A DNA stretch of 64,000 bases from Leptospira noumeaensis (GTDB taxonomy: Bacteria > Spirochaetota > Leptospiria > Leptospirales > Leptospiraceae): the NCBI RefSeq assembly GCF_004770765.1, contig NZ_RQFK01000011.1, positions 1-64,000 on the forward strand, written 5' to 3'. Under the pieces are notes generated by a model, which saw only the letters and a list, made by a program, of their open reading frames with translations, was not told the origin of the DNA and searched no databases. Positions within the stretch are counted from its first letter, which is position 1. Each line of letters starts with the position of its first letter. Positions 18,595-29,288 of the stretch are shown piece after piece. The position numbers and the translations under genes are program-made.

Positions 18595-19539
18595 GTGTCA
18601 GAATCACCTCATATTCCCGTACTTCCCAGAGAAGTCATCGATTTGCTACAAAAAACGGAAAACCCTGAACCGTTGTGGTTCCTTGACGGAACTGCCGGTG
18701 AAGGTGGGCATTCCAAACTCATCTTACAGACCTTTCCTAATGCCAAACTCATTTTGATTGATCGTGACTCTGTCATGTTGGAACGAGCTAAAAAAGAAAT
18801 TTTATCTGTGGTGGGTTCCCTTGACCGGGTGTATCCTTTCCAAATGAATTTTTCAGAAGTAGACAATGAACTTTTGGAATCTTTGGGTTGCCCTGGACTT
18901 GACGGTGCCCTCGTTGACTTAGGTGTTTCACTTTTTCATTTTTTACATTCGGGTCGTGGGTTTACTTTTAAAAATGAGGAACCCCTAGATATGAGACTGG
19001 AACCCCAGGTGGGAATGAAAACTGCCGCTGATGTAGTTAATTACAGCACAGTCCTCCATTTAAAAAAAGTGTTTTGGGAATATGGAGAGGAACGTTGGGC
19101 CTTAAAAGTTGCAAATAACATTGTACAGTCGAGGCATAAGAAGAAATTTGAAACCAACACGGATCTTGTCAAACTAGTTGAGGCATCCATTCCTAGAAAG
19201 TTTTGGCCTAAGGAATCACACCCCGCCACAAGGATCTTCCAAGCACTTCGAATTGAAGTCAACGAAGAGCTGTTACACGCTGAAAAAGGAATTCGAACGA
19301 TTGCTTCTTGTTTAAAAATGGGAGGAGTTTTTGCATGCATTTCCTTTCACTCTTTAGAAGACCGAATTGTGAAATGGACCTTTCGAGACCTAAAAGCAAA
19401 CGACCAGTTTGAAATTTTGACAAAAAAACCGATCCTCCCAACAGACACAGAAATCAGAGAAAACCGTGCCTCTCGGTCTGCAAAATTAAGAGGCATTCAA
19501 AAAATCGAACCGATATTGAAAAAGAGATGGGAAAAGTGA
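18595..19539 (+). CDS. rsmH: 16S rRNA m4C1402 methyltransferase RsmH (MraW)
   Basis: A protein of 314 residues from a GTG codon. It starts [17 protein letters not shown], followed by the SAM motif [14 protein letters not shown], then [40 protein letters not shown] and [14 protein letters not shown], all RsmH signatures. It methylates N4 of C1402 in the decoding centre and by tradition starts the division/cell-wall cluster, as here. No mraZ precedes it; the divergent neighbour is the HIT gene. It overlaps the next gene by 13 bases. Confidence 0.97.
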   Translation: MSESPHIPVLPREVIDLLQKTENPEPLWFLDGTAGEGGHSKLILQTFPNAKLILIDRDSVMLERAKKEILSVVGSLDRVYPFQMNFSEVDNELLESLGCPGLDGALVDLGVSLFHFLHSGRGFTFKNEEPLDMRLEPQVGMKTAADVVNYSTVLHLKKVFWEYGEERWALKVANNIVQSRHKKKFETNTDLVKLVEASIPRKFWPKESHPATRIFQALRIEVNEELLHAEKGIRTIASCLKMGGVFACISFHSLEDRIVKWTFRDLKANDQFEILTKKPILPTDTEIRENRASRSAKLRGIQKIEPILKKRWEK

Positions 19540-19880
19540 AAGGAAAAATAGGGAACATTCCGGGGCAAATTCTGGATTTTTTTTCTCCGCTAAAACCTGC
19601 TTTGGTTTTGTTTCCCTTTCTTATCTTCTTTTATTTTGTTGTCTGGCAAGGCCTAACCAAAGCAAAACTCGCTAGACAAATCCACGAACGAACTTCCACA
19701 AAAGAAGAACTAAAACGTAAAAACGATGAACTAAAAATTGGAATCGTGGCTTATACCTCCGCCGAACGAATCGAAACTCTCTATCGTCGAACCTACCAAT
19801 TTTTACCCATTAGTTTAGGAAACCGAACGGTAACTATCGAACTCCCGCCCATCCCCAACTTGGATCCCAAAAACAAATAA
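19527..19880 (+). CDS. ftsL: FtsL-like division protein
   Basis: A small protein of 117 residues with one membrane helix (about residues 25-46) followed by a short coiled coil ([24 protein letters not shown]) and a Pro-rich tail. FtsL sequences are weakly conserved; the call rests on size, topology and the place between rsmH and murE. FtsL joins FtsB/FtsQ and the FtsW-FtsI synthase in the divisome. The next gene starts within its stop codon (TAATG). No ftsI follows it. Confidence 0.75.
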   Translation: MGKVKGKIGNIPGQILDFFSPLKPALVLFPFLIFFYFVVWQGLTKAKLARQIHERTSTKEELKRKNDELKIGIVAYTSAERIETLYRRTYQFLPISLGNRTVTIELPPIPNLDPKNK

Positions 19881-21406
19881 TGAAATTATCTGAAATCATC
19901 AAACGAATCCCCGAAATCAAACTCATCCAAGGGGATAACTCTCTGGAAGTGGATTATATTTGGGGAGACAGTCGCAAACTAAAACCAAAGGATATTTTTG
20001 TTTTACCAGAAGATTCCATAGAAAGACAAGAATCCTTTTTGGTGATGGCCAAAGAAATTGGTGTGAAGGTTGTCCTGGTATCCAAACGCCATTTGAAATT
20101 AAAAGGATTGGAATCCTTTCCAGTGATCCTTGAAACAGAAGATCCAGCGGGAGAAGCACATGGGAAAATAGCCTGCTTACTTGCAGGAAATCCCGCCAAA
20201 AAACTGAAGATTGTGGCGATCACAGGCACCAACGGAAAAACCTCGTTAACCTTTATCCTTTTCCACCTAGCAAGAAAAGTCGGAAAAAATGCGGCTCTTA
20301 TCGGAACCGTACAAATCCAAATTATGGATAGAGTTTTAGAATCAGGATATACAACTCCCGATGCTTCCTCTCTCAACCTTCTCCTCAAACAAATGTTAGA
20401 AGAAGGAATCGAATATGTGTTTATGGAAATGAGTAGCCATGGACTAAAACTCGGTAGAGTTGCTGGATTAGAAATTACTTGTGCTGGATTTACGAACCTC
20501 ACCCAAGACCATTTGGATTTTCATTCCAATATGGAAGATTATTTTGAAAGTAAGTTTAAAATTTTTCAATTATTAGAACAATCTTCAATAAAAAACAAAT
20601 TTGGTCTGGTTGCAGGTGATGTTCCTTTTGGATCCGAGATGATCCAAAGAATCGAAAAGGCAAAATTAAAATCTCCGATTTATATCTTTGGAAAAGCAGG
20701 TGAATTCAATTTCTCAAACACTAAACTTTCGTTATTACATAGTGAATATAGGTTTCATAAAAAATCTAAAAACTTACCCTTTGTAGAAGTTCGTTCGATC
20801 CGAACCAATCTCCTTGGAAATTTTAACGTTTTTAATACTTCTTTCGCACTTGCGATTGCTTATGAACTTGGATTCCCTTGGGAAGAAGTAATTTCTTGTT
20901 TGGAGAACATTCCCACAGTTCCCGGTAGGTTTCATGTGGTTCCGTATCCGGACAAATCAAGAATTGCAGTTGTGGATTATGCTCACACTCCTGATGCCTT
21001 AGAAAATATCTTAAAAAGTTGTGTGGAAATCTCTCCCAAACAAATCATTTGCCTTTTTGGTTGTGGAGGGGATAGAGACCGCACCAAACGTCCGCAAATG
21101 GCAAAAATTGCAGAAAAATTAGCCGATTTTGTCATTCTTACTTCTGATAATCCTAGAACAGAAAATCCAGAATCCATTTTAGATGAAATAGAAGCCGGTT
21201 TTTCGCGTGGTTTCAAACGATATGAAAAAATCACTGATCGCAGAGTAGCAATCCAAAGGGCAGTTTCGCTTTTGGAACGAGATGGGATTTTGGTAGTAGC
21301 TGGAAAAGGGCACGAAACCTACCAAATCATCGGAAAAGAAAAAACAAAATTTGTAGACTTCGAAGAAATAGAGAATGCTTTTCAAAATTTAGGATTTAGT
21401 CGATAG
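19880..21406 (+). CDS. murE: UDP-MurNAc-tripeptide ligase MurE
   Basis: A protein of 508 residues. The ATP loop [25 protein letters not shown], the carbamylated-lysine region and [12 protein letters not shown] fit Mur ligases. [10 protein letters not shown] carries the DNPR motif typical of meso-diaminopimelate-adding enzymes, so the peptidoglycan is probably of the mDAP type. It starts within the ftsL stop codon and is followed by mraY ten bases later. Confidence 0.96.
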   Translation: MKLSEIIKRIPEIKLIQGDNSLEVDYIWGDSRKLKPKDIFVLPEDSIERQESFLVMAKEIGVKVVLVSKRHLKLKGLESFPVILETEDPAGEAHGKIACLLAGNPAKKLKIVAITGTNGKTSLTFILFHLARKVGKNAALIGTVQIQIMDRVLESGYTTPDASSLNLLLKQMLEEGIEYVFMEMSSHGLKLGRVAGLEITCAGFTNLTQDHLDFHSNMEDYFESKFKIFQLLEQSSIKNKFGLVAGDVPFGSEMIQRIEKAKLKSPIYIFGKAGEFNFSNTKLSLLHSEYRFHKKSKNLPFVEVRSIRTNLLGNFNVFNTSFALAIAYELGFPWEEVISCLENIPTVPGRFHVVPYPDKSRIAVVDYAHTPDALENILKSCVEISPKQIICLFGCGGDRDRTKRPQMAKIAEKLADFVILTSDNPRTENPESILDEIEAGFSRGFKRYEKITDRRVAIQRAVSLLERDGILVVAGKGHETYQIIGKEKTKFVDFEEIENAFQNLGFSR

Positions 21407-21416
21407 GGGAAATAGA

Positions 21417-22529
21417 ATGTTCCAGTGGATTTATGAATCGTTTGGAAACGATTACGGTTTTTTAAGAGTATTTAGTTATGTTACGCTAAGGGCAATGATG
21501 GCGGGCCTTACTTCTATGTTCATCACCTTTCTTTTTGGAAAGGCATTGATTTCTTTTCTTCTCTCTTTAAAATTTCGAGAGTCTGTTCGTAACGACGGTC
21601 CTCAGTCCCACGCAGCAAAATCGGGGACTCCAACGATGGGTGGACTCATCATGATTCTTTCTCTGACCGTCTCTACTTTGTTATGGGGAAATCTTTCTAA
21701 CTTAAATGTTTTGTTATTACTAATTTCAGCCATTTTATTTGCAGGCCTTGGATTTACTGATGACTATATGAAGTCCGTAAAAAAAATCAAGGGAGGGATG
21801 AGAGCAAGAACCAAATTTCTTGTGACCATCTTCTTTGCGGTTTCCATCACCACTCTCTATTTCTATTTTACTGGGAAATCCAATACAATTGCGACTAAAG
21901 GTGTTGTTTTTACAATCACCGATTTGTTTTTACCTTTTGTCAAAGGTCCAGTTTGGAATTTGGGACTACTCGCAGTTCCTTTTGCCATCATCGTACTCAT
22001 TGGTAGTTCTCATGCAGTCAATCTTACCGATGGACTTGATGGACTGGCTTCAGGTACGGTTGTAATTGCGACTGCAACTTTTGCTCTCATTTCTTATGTA
22101 TCAGGTACTCCATCAGCGGCAAACTATTTACACATTCCTTATCTACCGGGTTCCCATGAGTATTCAGTTTTCCTTGCGGGACTTTCTGGTGCCTTACTTG
22201 GATTTTTATGGTTCAATTGCCATCCAGCCCAAGTATTTATGGGTGATACCGGTTCTTTGTTTCTTGGATCCACACTCGGTCTTGTTGCCATTATGTTAAA
22301 AAAAGAAATCCTCCTTGTGATCCTTGGGGGGATTTTTGTAGCAGAAGCAGTCAGTGTGATTTTGCAAGTGGGATCATTCAAACTCACCGGCAAACGAATC
22401 TTTAAGATGGCTCCCTTACACCACCATTTTGAATTGTCTGGCTGGTCCGAAGAAAAGGTTGTGATTCGATTTTGGATCATTGGAATTATCCTTGCCATCA
22501 TCACTTTATCCACTCTGAAGATACAATAG
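21417..22529 (+). CDS. mraY: Phospho-MurNAc-pentapeptide transferase MraY
   Basis: A polytopic protein of 370 residues that makes lipid I on the inner face of the membrane. Motifs: [47 protein letters not shown] and the C-terminal [12 protein letters not shown] (HHH loop). GGGGA precedes the ATG. It sits between murE and ftsW. No murD is found between mraY and ftsW where many genomes have it. Confidence 0.97.
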   Translation: MFQWIYESFGNDYGFLRVFSYVTLRAMMAGLTSMFITFLFGKALISFLLSLKFRESVRNDGPQSHAAKSGTPTMGGLIMILSLTVSTLLWGNLSNLNVLLLLISAILFAGLGFTDDYMKSVKKIKGGMRARTKFLVTIFFAVSITTLYFYFTGKSNTIATKGVVFTITDLFLPFVKGPVWNLGLLAVPFAIIVLIGSSHAVNLTDGLDGLASGTVVIATATFALISYVSGTPSAANYLHIPYLPGSHEYSVFLAGLSGALLGFLWFNCHPAQVFMGDTGSLFLGSTLGLVAIMLKKEILLVILGGIFVAEAVSVILQVGSFKLTGKRIFKMAPLHHHFELSGWSEEKVVIRFWIIGIILAIITLSTLKIQ

Positions 22530-22552
22530 TCGACCAAGGTCAAACAGAAAGA

Positions 22553-23701
22553 ATGGAAATTTATAGGTCGATTCAAAACCTCTTTCGATTTGGAACTTCG
22601 AGGTTTGATGGGCCAGCTCTGTATGGAATTTTTTTTCTTTTTGGAATGGGTGTTGTCGTGATGTACAGCGCCTCTGTCATTCCGGCGGAAAGAGAGTTTT
22701 CTGATTCCAATTATTATCTAAACAAACAATTGTTATGGGGAATGATTGGCATTTTTAGTTTTTTAGTTTTTAGCCAAATCCCATACCAATTTTTAGTTAG
22801 GTGGTCTTTCCTATTTTCTGTTTTTAGTTTGTTACTTCTAATTTCTGTTTTTATCCCCGGACTTGGAAAATCGGTGGGAACTAGTTATGGAAGGAGTTTC
22901 AATCGTTGGATCCAAATTGGTGGGATTCAAATCCAACCATCCGAATTTTCAAAAATTAGTATTTTGCTTTTTTCTTCTTATTTTTTTTATAATTTTGATT
23001 TCAAAAAAGTAAAATGGGATCGGAAAAAAATTGTCTCCGTTCTTTTAATTTTTGCCACCTTAGTTTTGATTGTGATAGAACCTGCCTTTGGGACGACAAT
23101 CGAACTCCTGCTTGTTTTATTTTTCTTTGTGTTACTTGCTGGGTTTCCCATGAAACGACTCTTTATTTTAGGTGCCTCCGTATTGCCTCTACTTGTCGTT
23201 CTTGTCACTCAAGTGGGATACAGGAAAAAACGTTTAGAGATTTGGCTTGATCCTTATAAATTTCGATTTGATGAAGGCCACCAACTTGTGACTAGTTTTC
23301 GTGCATTTTTTGATGGGGGAAGTTTTGGTCGTCCCGTCGGCTCCGGTTATGCGCATCGTTATTTGGCCTATAGCCACACTGACTTTGTGATGGCTTCCTT
23401 TGTTGAAGATTTTGGTTTTTTAGGGTTTTTTGTATTTTTAACCGCCGTAGTTTTTCTATTCCTTAGGATTTATTTTTTACTCCTACGCACAAAAGACAAA
23501 CTCGGGTTCTTTCTCGGATCGGGGATTCTGATCCTTTTTGGATTCCAAACCATATTGAATTTATTTGTCATCACTGGGATTGTACCTGTGACTGGAATTT
23601 CCCTTCCGTTTTTAAGTTATGGGGGATCATCACTCATCACAATTTTTATCCTATTCGGAATTCTTGCCAACATCACAAGTAAAGAGAATTTGGTATTATG
23701 A
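22553..23701 (+). CDS. ftsW: SEDS glycosyltransferase FtsW
   Basis: A polytopic protein of 382 residues from the ATG at 22553; the frame opens earlier inside mraY, but family fit supports MEIYRSIQNLF. SEDS motifs: VVMYSASVIPAERE, GKSVGTSYGRSFNRWIQIGGIQIQPSEFSK, and the C-terminal ITGIVPVTGISLPFLSYGGSS. FtsW polymerises glycan strands with a partner class B PBP, which is not in this window. It overlaps murG by four bases (ATGA). Confidence 0.95.
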   Translation: MEIYRSIQNLFRFGTSRFDGPALYGIFFLFGMGVVVMYSASVIPAEREFSDSNYYLNKQLLWGMIGIFSFLVFSQIPYQFLVRWSFLFSVFSLLLLISVFIPGLGKSVGTSYGRSFNRWIQIGGIQIQPSEFSKISILLFSSYFFYNFDFKKVKWDRKKIVSVLLIFATLVLIVIEPAFGTTIELLLVLFFFVLLAGFPMKRLFILGASVLPLLVVLVTQVGYRKKRLEIWLDPYKFRFDEGHQLVTSFRAFFDGGSFGRPVGSGYAHRYLAYSHTDFVMASFVEDFGFLGFFVFLTAVVFLFLRIYFLLLRTKDKLGFFLGSGILILFGFQTILNLFVITGIVPVTGISLPFLSYGGSSLITIFILFGILANITSKENLVL

Positions 23702-24783
23702 GTGGTTCTTTATTGATTGCAGCCGGGGGAACCGGTGGGCATATATCTCCTGGTGTTGCACTTGCCGAAGTTTTGGCAGAGAAAATTTCTTCCTTTGGAT
23801 TTGATGCAGTTTATCTACATTCTCTAGTTCGTAACAAAGACAATCCGGATCTTTTGAATCCTCCATGCGAAGTAATTTGGCATAATGTGCCTCAGTTAGG
23901 TGGTCTAAAAACGCTAGTTTATCCACTTTTGTTTCTTTTTCCTTTTATTAAAACCATCCTTCTTTTTCACAGGTTAAAAGTAAGGGCGGTGATTGGGATG
24001 GGAGGGTATTCCAGTCTTCCTTCGATCCTCTATGCCATTCTTTTTCGCAAACAATTGTATCTTTGTGAACAAAATTGTGTTCCAGGAAAAATCACTCGTA
24101 TCTTCTCTCGTTTTTCTAAAAAAATTGCCTTTAGTTTTCCATTGAGTGCTGGTTATGCGATTGAAGGAAAAACAATCGGAAATCCCATACGGAAACGTGT
24201 GATCCCTGAACACTTAAATATCCGCCAAAACGAAAACTTACATGAGGGCAAAAAGAATACAGTGAATGTACTTGTTCTGGGCGGTTCTCAAGGGGCGAGA
24301 CAACTCAACCAAATGATTCTAAAAACTATGGAGAATTCAGAGATTGCATCGAAATACAAGTTTCGATTGCTCACTGGAACTTCTTTGTATGAAGAAACAA
24401 AATCTAAATCTTCCGGGAATGCAGAAATCATTTCTTATGCCAATGATATGAAACCCAATTATGAATGGGCCAATATTGTGGTAGCAAGGTCTGGAGCGGG
24501 AGTTCTTGCGGAATGTTTGGTATTTGGTCTTCCTATGATTCTCATTCCTTATCCATTTGCTGCAGACAATCATCAAAAAGAAAATGCCAATTATATCGAA
24601 TCACAAGGTGCTGCGGTTACCATTCATTCCACATCGGAAGATCCAACAAGACTTGTACAAATTTTACTCGGGTGGAAAGACCATTCTGAAATTTTAAGAG
24701 AGATGGGTCATACATCCTTAGCTCTTTCGAATGTGAATGCAGCTTACCAAACCGTTTCGTATTTTTTTACTGATAAAGATTAA
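23698..24783 (+). CDS. murG: UDP-GlcNAc transferase MurG (lipid II synthesis)
   Basis: A GT28-family protein of 361 residues. The N-terminal GGTGGHISPGVALAE and VIGMGGYSSLP bind the lipid I side, while VLGGSQGARQLN and RSGAGVLAECLVFGLPMILIPYPFAADNHQ bind UDP-GlcNAc. It adds GlcNAc to lipid I. Its ATG overlaps the ftsW stop, so coupling is likely. Confidence 0.97.
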   Translation: MSGSLLIAAGGTGGHISPGVALAEVLAEKISSFGFDAVYLHSLVRNKDNPDLLNPPCEVIWHNVPQLGGLKTLVYPLLFLFPFIKTILLFHRLKVRAVIGMGGYSSLPSILYAILFRKQLYLCEQNCVPGKITRIFSRFSKKIAFSFPLSAGYAIEGKTIGNPIRKRVIPEHLNIRQNENLHEGKKNTVNVLVLGGSQGARQLNQMILKTMENSEIASKYKFRLLTGTSLYEETKSKSSGNAEIISYANDMKPNYEWANIVVARSGAGVLAECLVFGLPMILIPYPFAADNHQKENANYIESQGAAVTIHSTSEDPTRLVQILLGWKDHSEILREMGHTSLALSNVNAAYQTVSYFFTDKD

Positions 24784-24795
24784 AGTGATCCCTCG

Positions 24796-26223
24796 ATGAA
24801 AGGTCCGATTTTATTTTTAGGAATTGGTGGTAGTGGGATGTCGAGCCTTGCCCATATGGCTCTCGACTTAAAACTTTCTGTTTTTGGTTATGATCAAAAA
24901 AATTCAGATACAACTAAGTATTTAGAAGAACGCGGAGCCATCATTAAAAACGAAATTTCAGAAATTTCCTTTGAGGGAATGGAGATGGTTGTATACAGTT
25001 CTGCCATTAATGACAAACACAAACAAGTGTTTGATGAAATTAAAGAAAAAAATATCCTCCTCAAACATAGATCTGAATTTATGCACCTTTTGGTATCCAA
25101 TCAGAAGTCAATTTCTGTTGCCGGTAGCCATGGCAAAACTTCCACAACAACCATGGTTTCCCAAATCCTTTCGGAACAAGGGTATGACCCCACCATTATG
25201 ATTGGTGGCGATACAAGCCTCCTAGAAAAACGTGGGGGAAAAATGGGAGAGGGGAAGTTTGCTGTTTATGAATCTGATGAATCCGATGGTACTTTTTTAA
25301 AACATAAAGCACAAGTTCGCCTTCTTACTAATATCGATAACGACCATTTAGATTATTATAAAACTCGCGAACGTTTAGAAGATGCTTTTTTTGATTACAT
25401 GGGTTTTGGAGTGGAAGGAACCACTGTGCTTTATGCATCAGATCCAGGAATTCGGGATGTGCTCCTTCACAAAACAAAAAATACTGCCATCCATCCTAAT
25501 TTCAGACTTTACCTTTGTTTAGATTTAGAAGATACAAAATCAGATTGGTTCCTAAACTTAAAAACAAACTTACTGGATAAACTTACGTCTGTTATTTATC
25601 AAATCGAAGAGGATCGCTTGGAATTTGAATTTCCGGGAGATGGAAAAATTTCGCTCCACTTACCATACCCTGGAGTCCATTATCTCACCAATGGCCTTGT
25701 GGCAATCGTAGGTGCATACAATGCAGGAGTGTCTCCCAAAGTATCAGCAGAGATTCTTTCTCGGTATATTGGAGTGAAACGTAGACAAGAAACACTTGGG
25801 GAATGGAAGGGGATTACAGTAATGGACGATTACGGTCACCATCCCACAGAAATTGAAATGGTGATTCGTTCTCTTAAGAATAAATTAAATTCTAAGGGAA
25901 GGCTCGTTGTACTTTTCCAACCACATCGTTATACCCGTACAGAGTTGTTACTTAAGGAACTAGCCAAGTCTTTGGAAAATGCCGACCTTCTTTTTCTTTT
26001 ACCGATTTATTCGGCAGGCGAAACTCCAATTCCAGGAATCACACATGAGTCTTTTATTCCTTTTTTAGATAAAGAACATACTGAATTTCTAAAAGGGGAG
26101 ATGGATTTGGATCTTTCCATCATCCAATCCAAATTGAAAAAAGATGATCTATTACTTTGTTTAGGTGCCGGTAATGTAAGAGACTGGGGCCTTCACTTAT
26201 TAAAAGAAAACCCTAAATTATAA
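24796..26223 (+). CDS. murC: UDP-MurNAc-L-alanine ligase MurC
   Basis: A protein of 475 residues. GIGGSGMSSLAHMALDL at the N-terminus is the MurC-type Rossmann loop, SVAGSHGKTSTTTMVS is the ATP loop, ESDESDGTFL follows, and MDDYGHHPTEIEMV with FQPHRYTRTE completes the Mur ligase set. It adds L-Ala to UDP-MurNAc. It is the last gene of the cluster here. Its final six bases (TTATAA) are shared with purK from the other strand, so each stop codon lies within the other gene. Confidence 0.96.
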   Translation: MKGPILFLGIGGSGMSSLAHMALDLKLSVFGYDQKNSDTTKYLEERGAIIKNEISEISFEGMEMVVYSSAINDKHKQVFDEIKEKNILLKHRSEFMHLLVSNQKSISVAGSHGKTSTTTMVSQILSEQGYDPTIMIGGDTSLLEKRGGKMGEGKFAVYESDESDGTFLKHKAQVRLLTNIDNDHLDYYKTRERLEDAFFDYMGFGVEGTTVLYASDPGIRDVLLHKTKNTAIHPNFRLYLCLDLEDTKSDWFLNLKTNLLDKLTSVIYQIEEDRLEFEFPGDGKISLHLPYPGVHYLTNGLVAIVGAYNAGVSPKVSAEILSRYIGVKRRQETLGEWKGITVMDDYGHHPTEIEMVIRSLKNKLNSKGRLVVLFQPHRYTRTELLLKELAKSLENADLLFLLPIYSAGETPIPGITHESFIPFLDKEHTEFLKGEMDLDLSIIQSKLKKDDLLLCLGAGNVRDWGLHLLKENPKL

Positions 26224-27318
26224 ATCATGGAAGAGGGGATTTACTTCCTCTAAACTTCCCTTAAAATTCATATGTCCCATCTTTCTTCCGATTTTAGCAT
26301 CTTTTTTACCATAAAGATGTAATTGGTATCTATCATCTTTTAAGAGAGTTCTTGCAATAACCAAACTTTCCTCATAATCATTTCCAAGAATATTTTTCAT
26401 TAGAGTTGGCTTTGGTCTAACGTCTGTTGGGGGAAGATTTCCTGTAATGGCGGATACATGCAAGTTAAATTGAGAAAGACTCTGGCAATCTTGAGTGAAA
26501 TGCCCCGTATTGTGTGGTCTAGGAGCAAATTCATTTAGATACAAGTGATTGTCTTTTAAAAAGAATTCTACTCCTAAAGTTCCCACATAATCCAAAGAAT
26601 CTGCAAGTTTGGAGGCCATTTCAATTGCTTCCAAATTTAAAGCCGTGGGAATTCTCGCAGGATAAATTGAAAGATCTAGAATATGGTTTTTATGTTCATT
26701 TTCCACAGCACCATAACAAACAATCTCTCCATTTTGAAAACGTGTGAGGATGATACTAATTTCTTTTTGAAAAGAGATGACTTCCTCAACAAGATATTCT
26801 TCTTCTCCCCTTGGAAAAGCGGATGCTAAAAATTCTTTGTATTTTGTTTGATCGGCAATTTTTACCTGACCTTTCCCATCATAACCAAACCTTAGAGTTT
26901 TGATGATCCATGGATAGGGAATAGCGATTTCAAAATTTGACGTATCCTTTGTTAGGTGAAAAAATTCAGCAGTTCGAAATCCTAATTTTCGGAAATGCGT
27001 TTTTTCCAGAGACCTATCTTGGGCGATGATAAGAGCTTTTGGAGGTGGGAAAATTGGAGTTTGTTTGGATTCAGTTTCTAAAAATTCTAATGTGGACTTG
27101 GGAATGTTTTCAAATTCAAAACTTAAAACATTCACTTTGGAAAGAAATTCTTTGATTTCAGATAATGATTCGTAAGAGGCCACAGTCGCAATCGCACCAG
27201 CTTTCGCGGAAGGAGATTCTTTGTCTGGGGAGTAACAATGAAAATCATAACCCAGAGGAAGGGCTTCCAAACACATCATTTGGCCAAGTTGTCCAGATCC
27301 CAAAACACCAATTTTCAT
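26218..27318 (-). CDS. purK: N5-carboxyaminoimidazole ribonucleotide synthase PurK
   Basis: An ATP-grasp protein of 366 residues. GVLGSGQLGQMMCLEA starts the protein, RFGYDGKGQVKI and LVEEVISFQKEISII are the ATP-binding segments, and LNEFAPRPHNTGHFTQDC is the typical PurK C-terminal metal/ATP site. It makes N5-CAIR, the substrate of PurE, encoded just upstream (11-base gap). Confidence 0.96.
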   Translation of the reverse strand: MKIGVLGSGQLGQMMCLEALPLGYDFHCYSPDKESPSAKAGAIATVASYESLSEIKEFLSKVNVLSFEFENIPKSTLEFLETESKQTPIFPPPKALIIAQDRSLEKTHFRKLGFRTAEFFHLTKDTSNFEIAIPYPWIIKTLRFGYDGKGQVKIADQTKYKEFLASAFPRGEEEYLVEEVISFQKEISIILTRFQNGEIVCYGAVENEHKNHILDLSIYPARIPTALNLEAIEMASKLADSLDYVGTLGVEFFLKDNHLYLNEFAPRPHNTGHFTQDCQSLSQFNLHVSAITGNLPPTDVRPKPTLMKNILGNDYEESLVIARTLLKDDRYQLHLYGKKDAKIGRKMGHMNFKGSLEEVNPLFHDL

Positions 27319-27329
27319 ATTTTTTCTCT

Positions 27330-27827
27330 TTAAATGAGTTCGCTATTTTTTGAAAGAGCCAGGTTTCGATTTTTGATTGCATAAGATTCCAATTTTTCAT
27401 GTAAAGAAGAATCCAATACAGAAAGAATACGAACCGCAAGTAAACCTGCGTTTGCTGCACCACTCGTTCCAATAGCAAGTGTTGCCACGGGAACTCCCTT
27501 TGGCATTTGGACAATGGAAAGTAGGCTATCCATTCCATTCAAAGCCTTGGATTGAACAGGAACACCTAATACGGGCAATGTGGTTAATGACGCTGTCATT
27601 CCAGGAAGGTGGGCAGCACCACCAGCACCAGCAATGATCACACCAAATCCATTTTGTTTTGCTTGTTTTGCAAACTCTACCATTCGTTCTGGCGAGCGGT
27701 GTGCAGAAACAATTTCTTTTTCAAATGGAATTCCAAACTCTGTCAAAATATCACAGGTTTCTTTCATGGTTTCCCAATCGGAATGAGATCCCATAATGAC
27801 AGCTACTTTTGGTAGATTTGTAGGCAT
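27330..27827 (-). CDS. purE: N5-CAIR mutase PurE (class I)
   Basis: A protein of 165 residues. [40 protein letters not shown] and [35 protein letters not shown] are the class I PurE motifs; presence of purK next to it agrees with the two-step bacterial route. It lies between murF and purK on the minus strand. Confidence 0.97.
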   Translation of the reverse strand: MPTNLPKVAVIMGSHSDWETMKETCDILTEFGIPFEKEIVSAHRSPERMVEFAKQAKQNGFGVIIAGAGGAAHLPGMTASLTTLPVLGVPVQSKALNGMDSLLSIVQMPKGVPVATLAIGTSGAANAGLLAVRILSVLDSSLHEKLESYAIKNRNLALSKNSELI

Positions 27828-27857
27828 ACGTGTAATTTAGGAAAAGGCATTTCTTCA

Positions 27858-29237
27858 TCAACCCTTAAATCTTTCTAAGGCTGCGACAATTCTTTCCATT
27901 TTCATCGATCTAGAACCTTTCACAAGAATTACCGATTTTTTGGGAATGTTTGATTTGATAAATAAAATGAGTTCCTCTACATCCGTAAAATTCAAAGCGC
28001 CCGGAACTTTTTTTACCATAGCTTTTGTTTCTTCGCCAAACCCAAGTAAGATTCCCTTTTTTAAAGAATGAATTTCTTTTCCTACCTGTTCATGGTAGTA
28101 CTTGGAAAATTTCCCTAGTTCCTTCATGGATCCAAGGATCCAAACAATATTTTGATTCTTTGCAAATTGGTCAGCGGCTCCAATACTGGATAACATAGAT
28201 TCTGGATTGGCATTATAACAATCATCAATGATGGTATAATACCCTCGATTGATATTCAACCGTTTGTCAGGGCTTTTGTATTTTTGAATGGTGTTTAAGA
28301 TTTGGTCTACATCAATTCGAAAATGGAGGCCAACAGCAAACATTCCGCGCACATTACTCAGAAGTTTTTCACCTGGAAGTTTCCATTGGATTGTTTTTTC
28401 CTTCCATTCCAAAAGAAACCCATTCGTTTCCTTTTTTTTCACTTTTAGGTCGGGATTTTTTTTATGATTCCAAATTACTAATTTTATGTTTTGTTTTTTG
28501 GTTCGGAGTTTGGCCCGATTTAAAAAATCTAAATCATCAGGAACAAATAGTACCGAAGATTTTGACATTCCATTGATGATATCAATTTTTTCTTCTGCAA
28601 TGGCTTCCCTGGATTTTAAATTTTCAATATGGGCAGATCCAATATTTGTAATGAGAGCATGAGTGGGTTCGGCAATTTTTGAAAGTCGGTCGATTTCCCC
28701 CCGGTGGTTCATACCCAGTTCACAAATCGCAACTCTTGTTTCTTCTTTGATTCGAAAGAGGGTAAAAGGGAGCCCAATTTCATTATTGTAGTTTTTTTCC
28801 GTAACCACCAGAGATTTAGAATTTAAAAAACCGAAAAGTCCACCTAACAAATCTTTTGTTGTGGTTTTACCCGAAGACCCAGTGACAGCAAGAACAATCG
28901 GTTGAAACCGTTTCCTATGGTAATTGGCAAGAATTCCTAATGCCTGCAATGTGTCTGGAACGATAATGGCCTTTGCACGTTCGGAAGTGGAAAGTTCCTT
29001 TAAGATGGGATGATTCTTTTCGCAAAGGAATCCGGAAGCACCTTTCGAGAGGGCATCAAGAATAAATTCATGCCCATCTCTTGTCCCTTGTAAAGGTACA
29101 AACAAAGTCCTGGGTTTTGATTCCCCTGAGGAGGTTGTGATCCAATCAAATCTTGGATTCTCTTTCCGTTCCCAATGTAAGTCTTTAGAAAACAAACTTA
29201 GAATAGTTGACAGGGAATATTCAAATGGTGCGATCAT
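27858..29237 (-). CDS. murF: UDP-MurNAc-tripeptide--D-Ala-D-Ala ligase MurF
   Basis: A protein of 459 residues. LAVTGSSGKTTTKDLLGG is the ATP loop, EKNYNNEIGLPFTLF, CELGMNHRGEIDRL and IIDDCYNANPESMLSSI are MurF-specific signatures. It adds the D-Ala-D-Ala dipeptide. In many genomes murF sits between murE and mraY; here it is separated from the other mur genes and on the opposite strand, heading a likely murF-purE-purK transcript. The gap to purE is 30 bases. Confidence 0.95.
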   Translation of the reverse strand: MIAPFEYSLSTILSLFSKDLHWERKENPRFDWITTSSGESKPRTLFVPLQGTRDGHEFILDALSKGASGFLCEKNHPILKELSTSERAKAIIVPDTLQALGILANYHRKRFQPIVLAVTGSSGKTTTKDLLGGLFGFLNSKSLVVTEKNYNNEIGLPFTLFRIKEETRVAICELGMNHRGEIDRLSKIAEPTHALITNIGSAHIENLKSREAIAEEKIDIINGMSKSSVLFVPDDLDFLNRAKLRTKKQNIKLVIWNHKKNPDLKVKKKETNGFLLEWKEKTIQWKLPGEKLLSNVRGMFAVGLHFRIDVDQILNTIQKYKSPDKRLNINRGYYTIIDDCYNANPESMLSSIGAADQFAKNQNIVWILGSMKELGKFSKYYHEQVGKEIHSLKKGILLGFGEETKAMVKKVPGALNFTDVEELILFIKSNIPKKSVILVKGSRSMKMERIVAALERFKG

Positions 29238-29288
29238 AGCTTCTACGCCAGTTTCTTTCAGAAAGAAAGATTTGGAAGAAAAAGATAA

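Noticed and set aside
18567..18595. TTGACA box before rsmH
   Set aside because: The -10 at normal spacing (TAACAG) would place the transcription start downstream of the GTG start, so it is not convincing.
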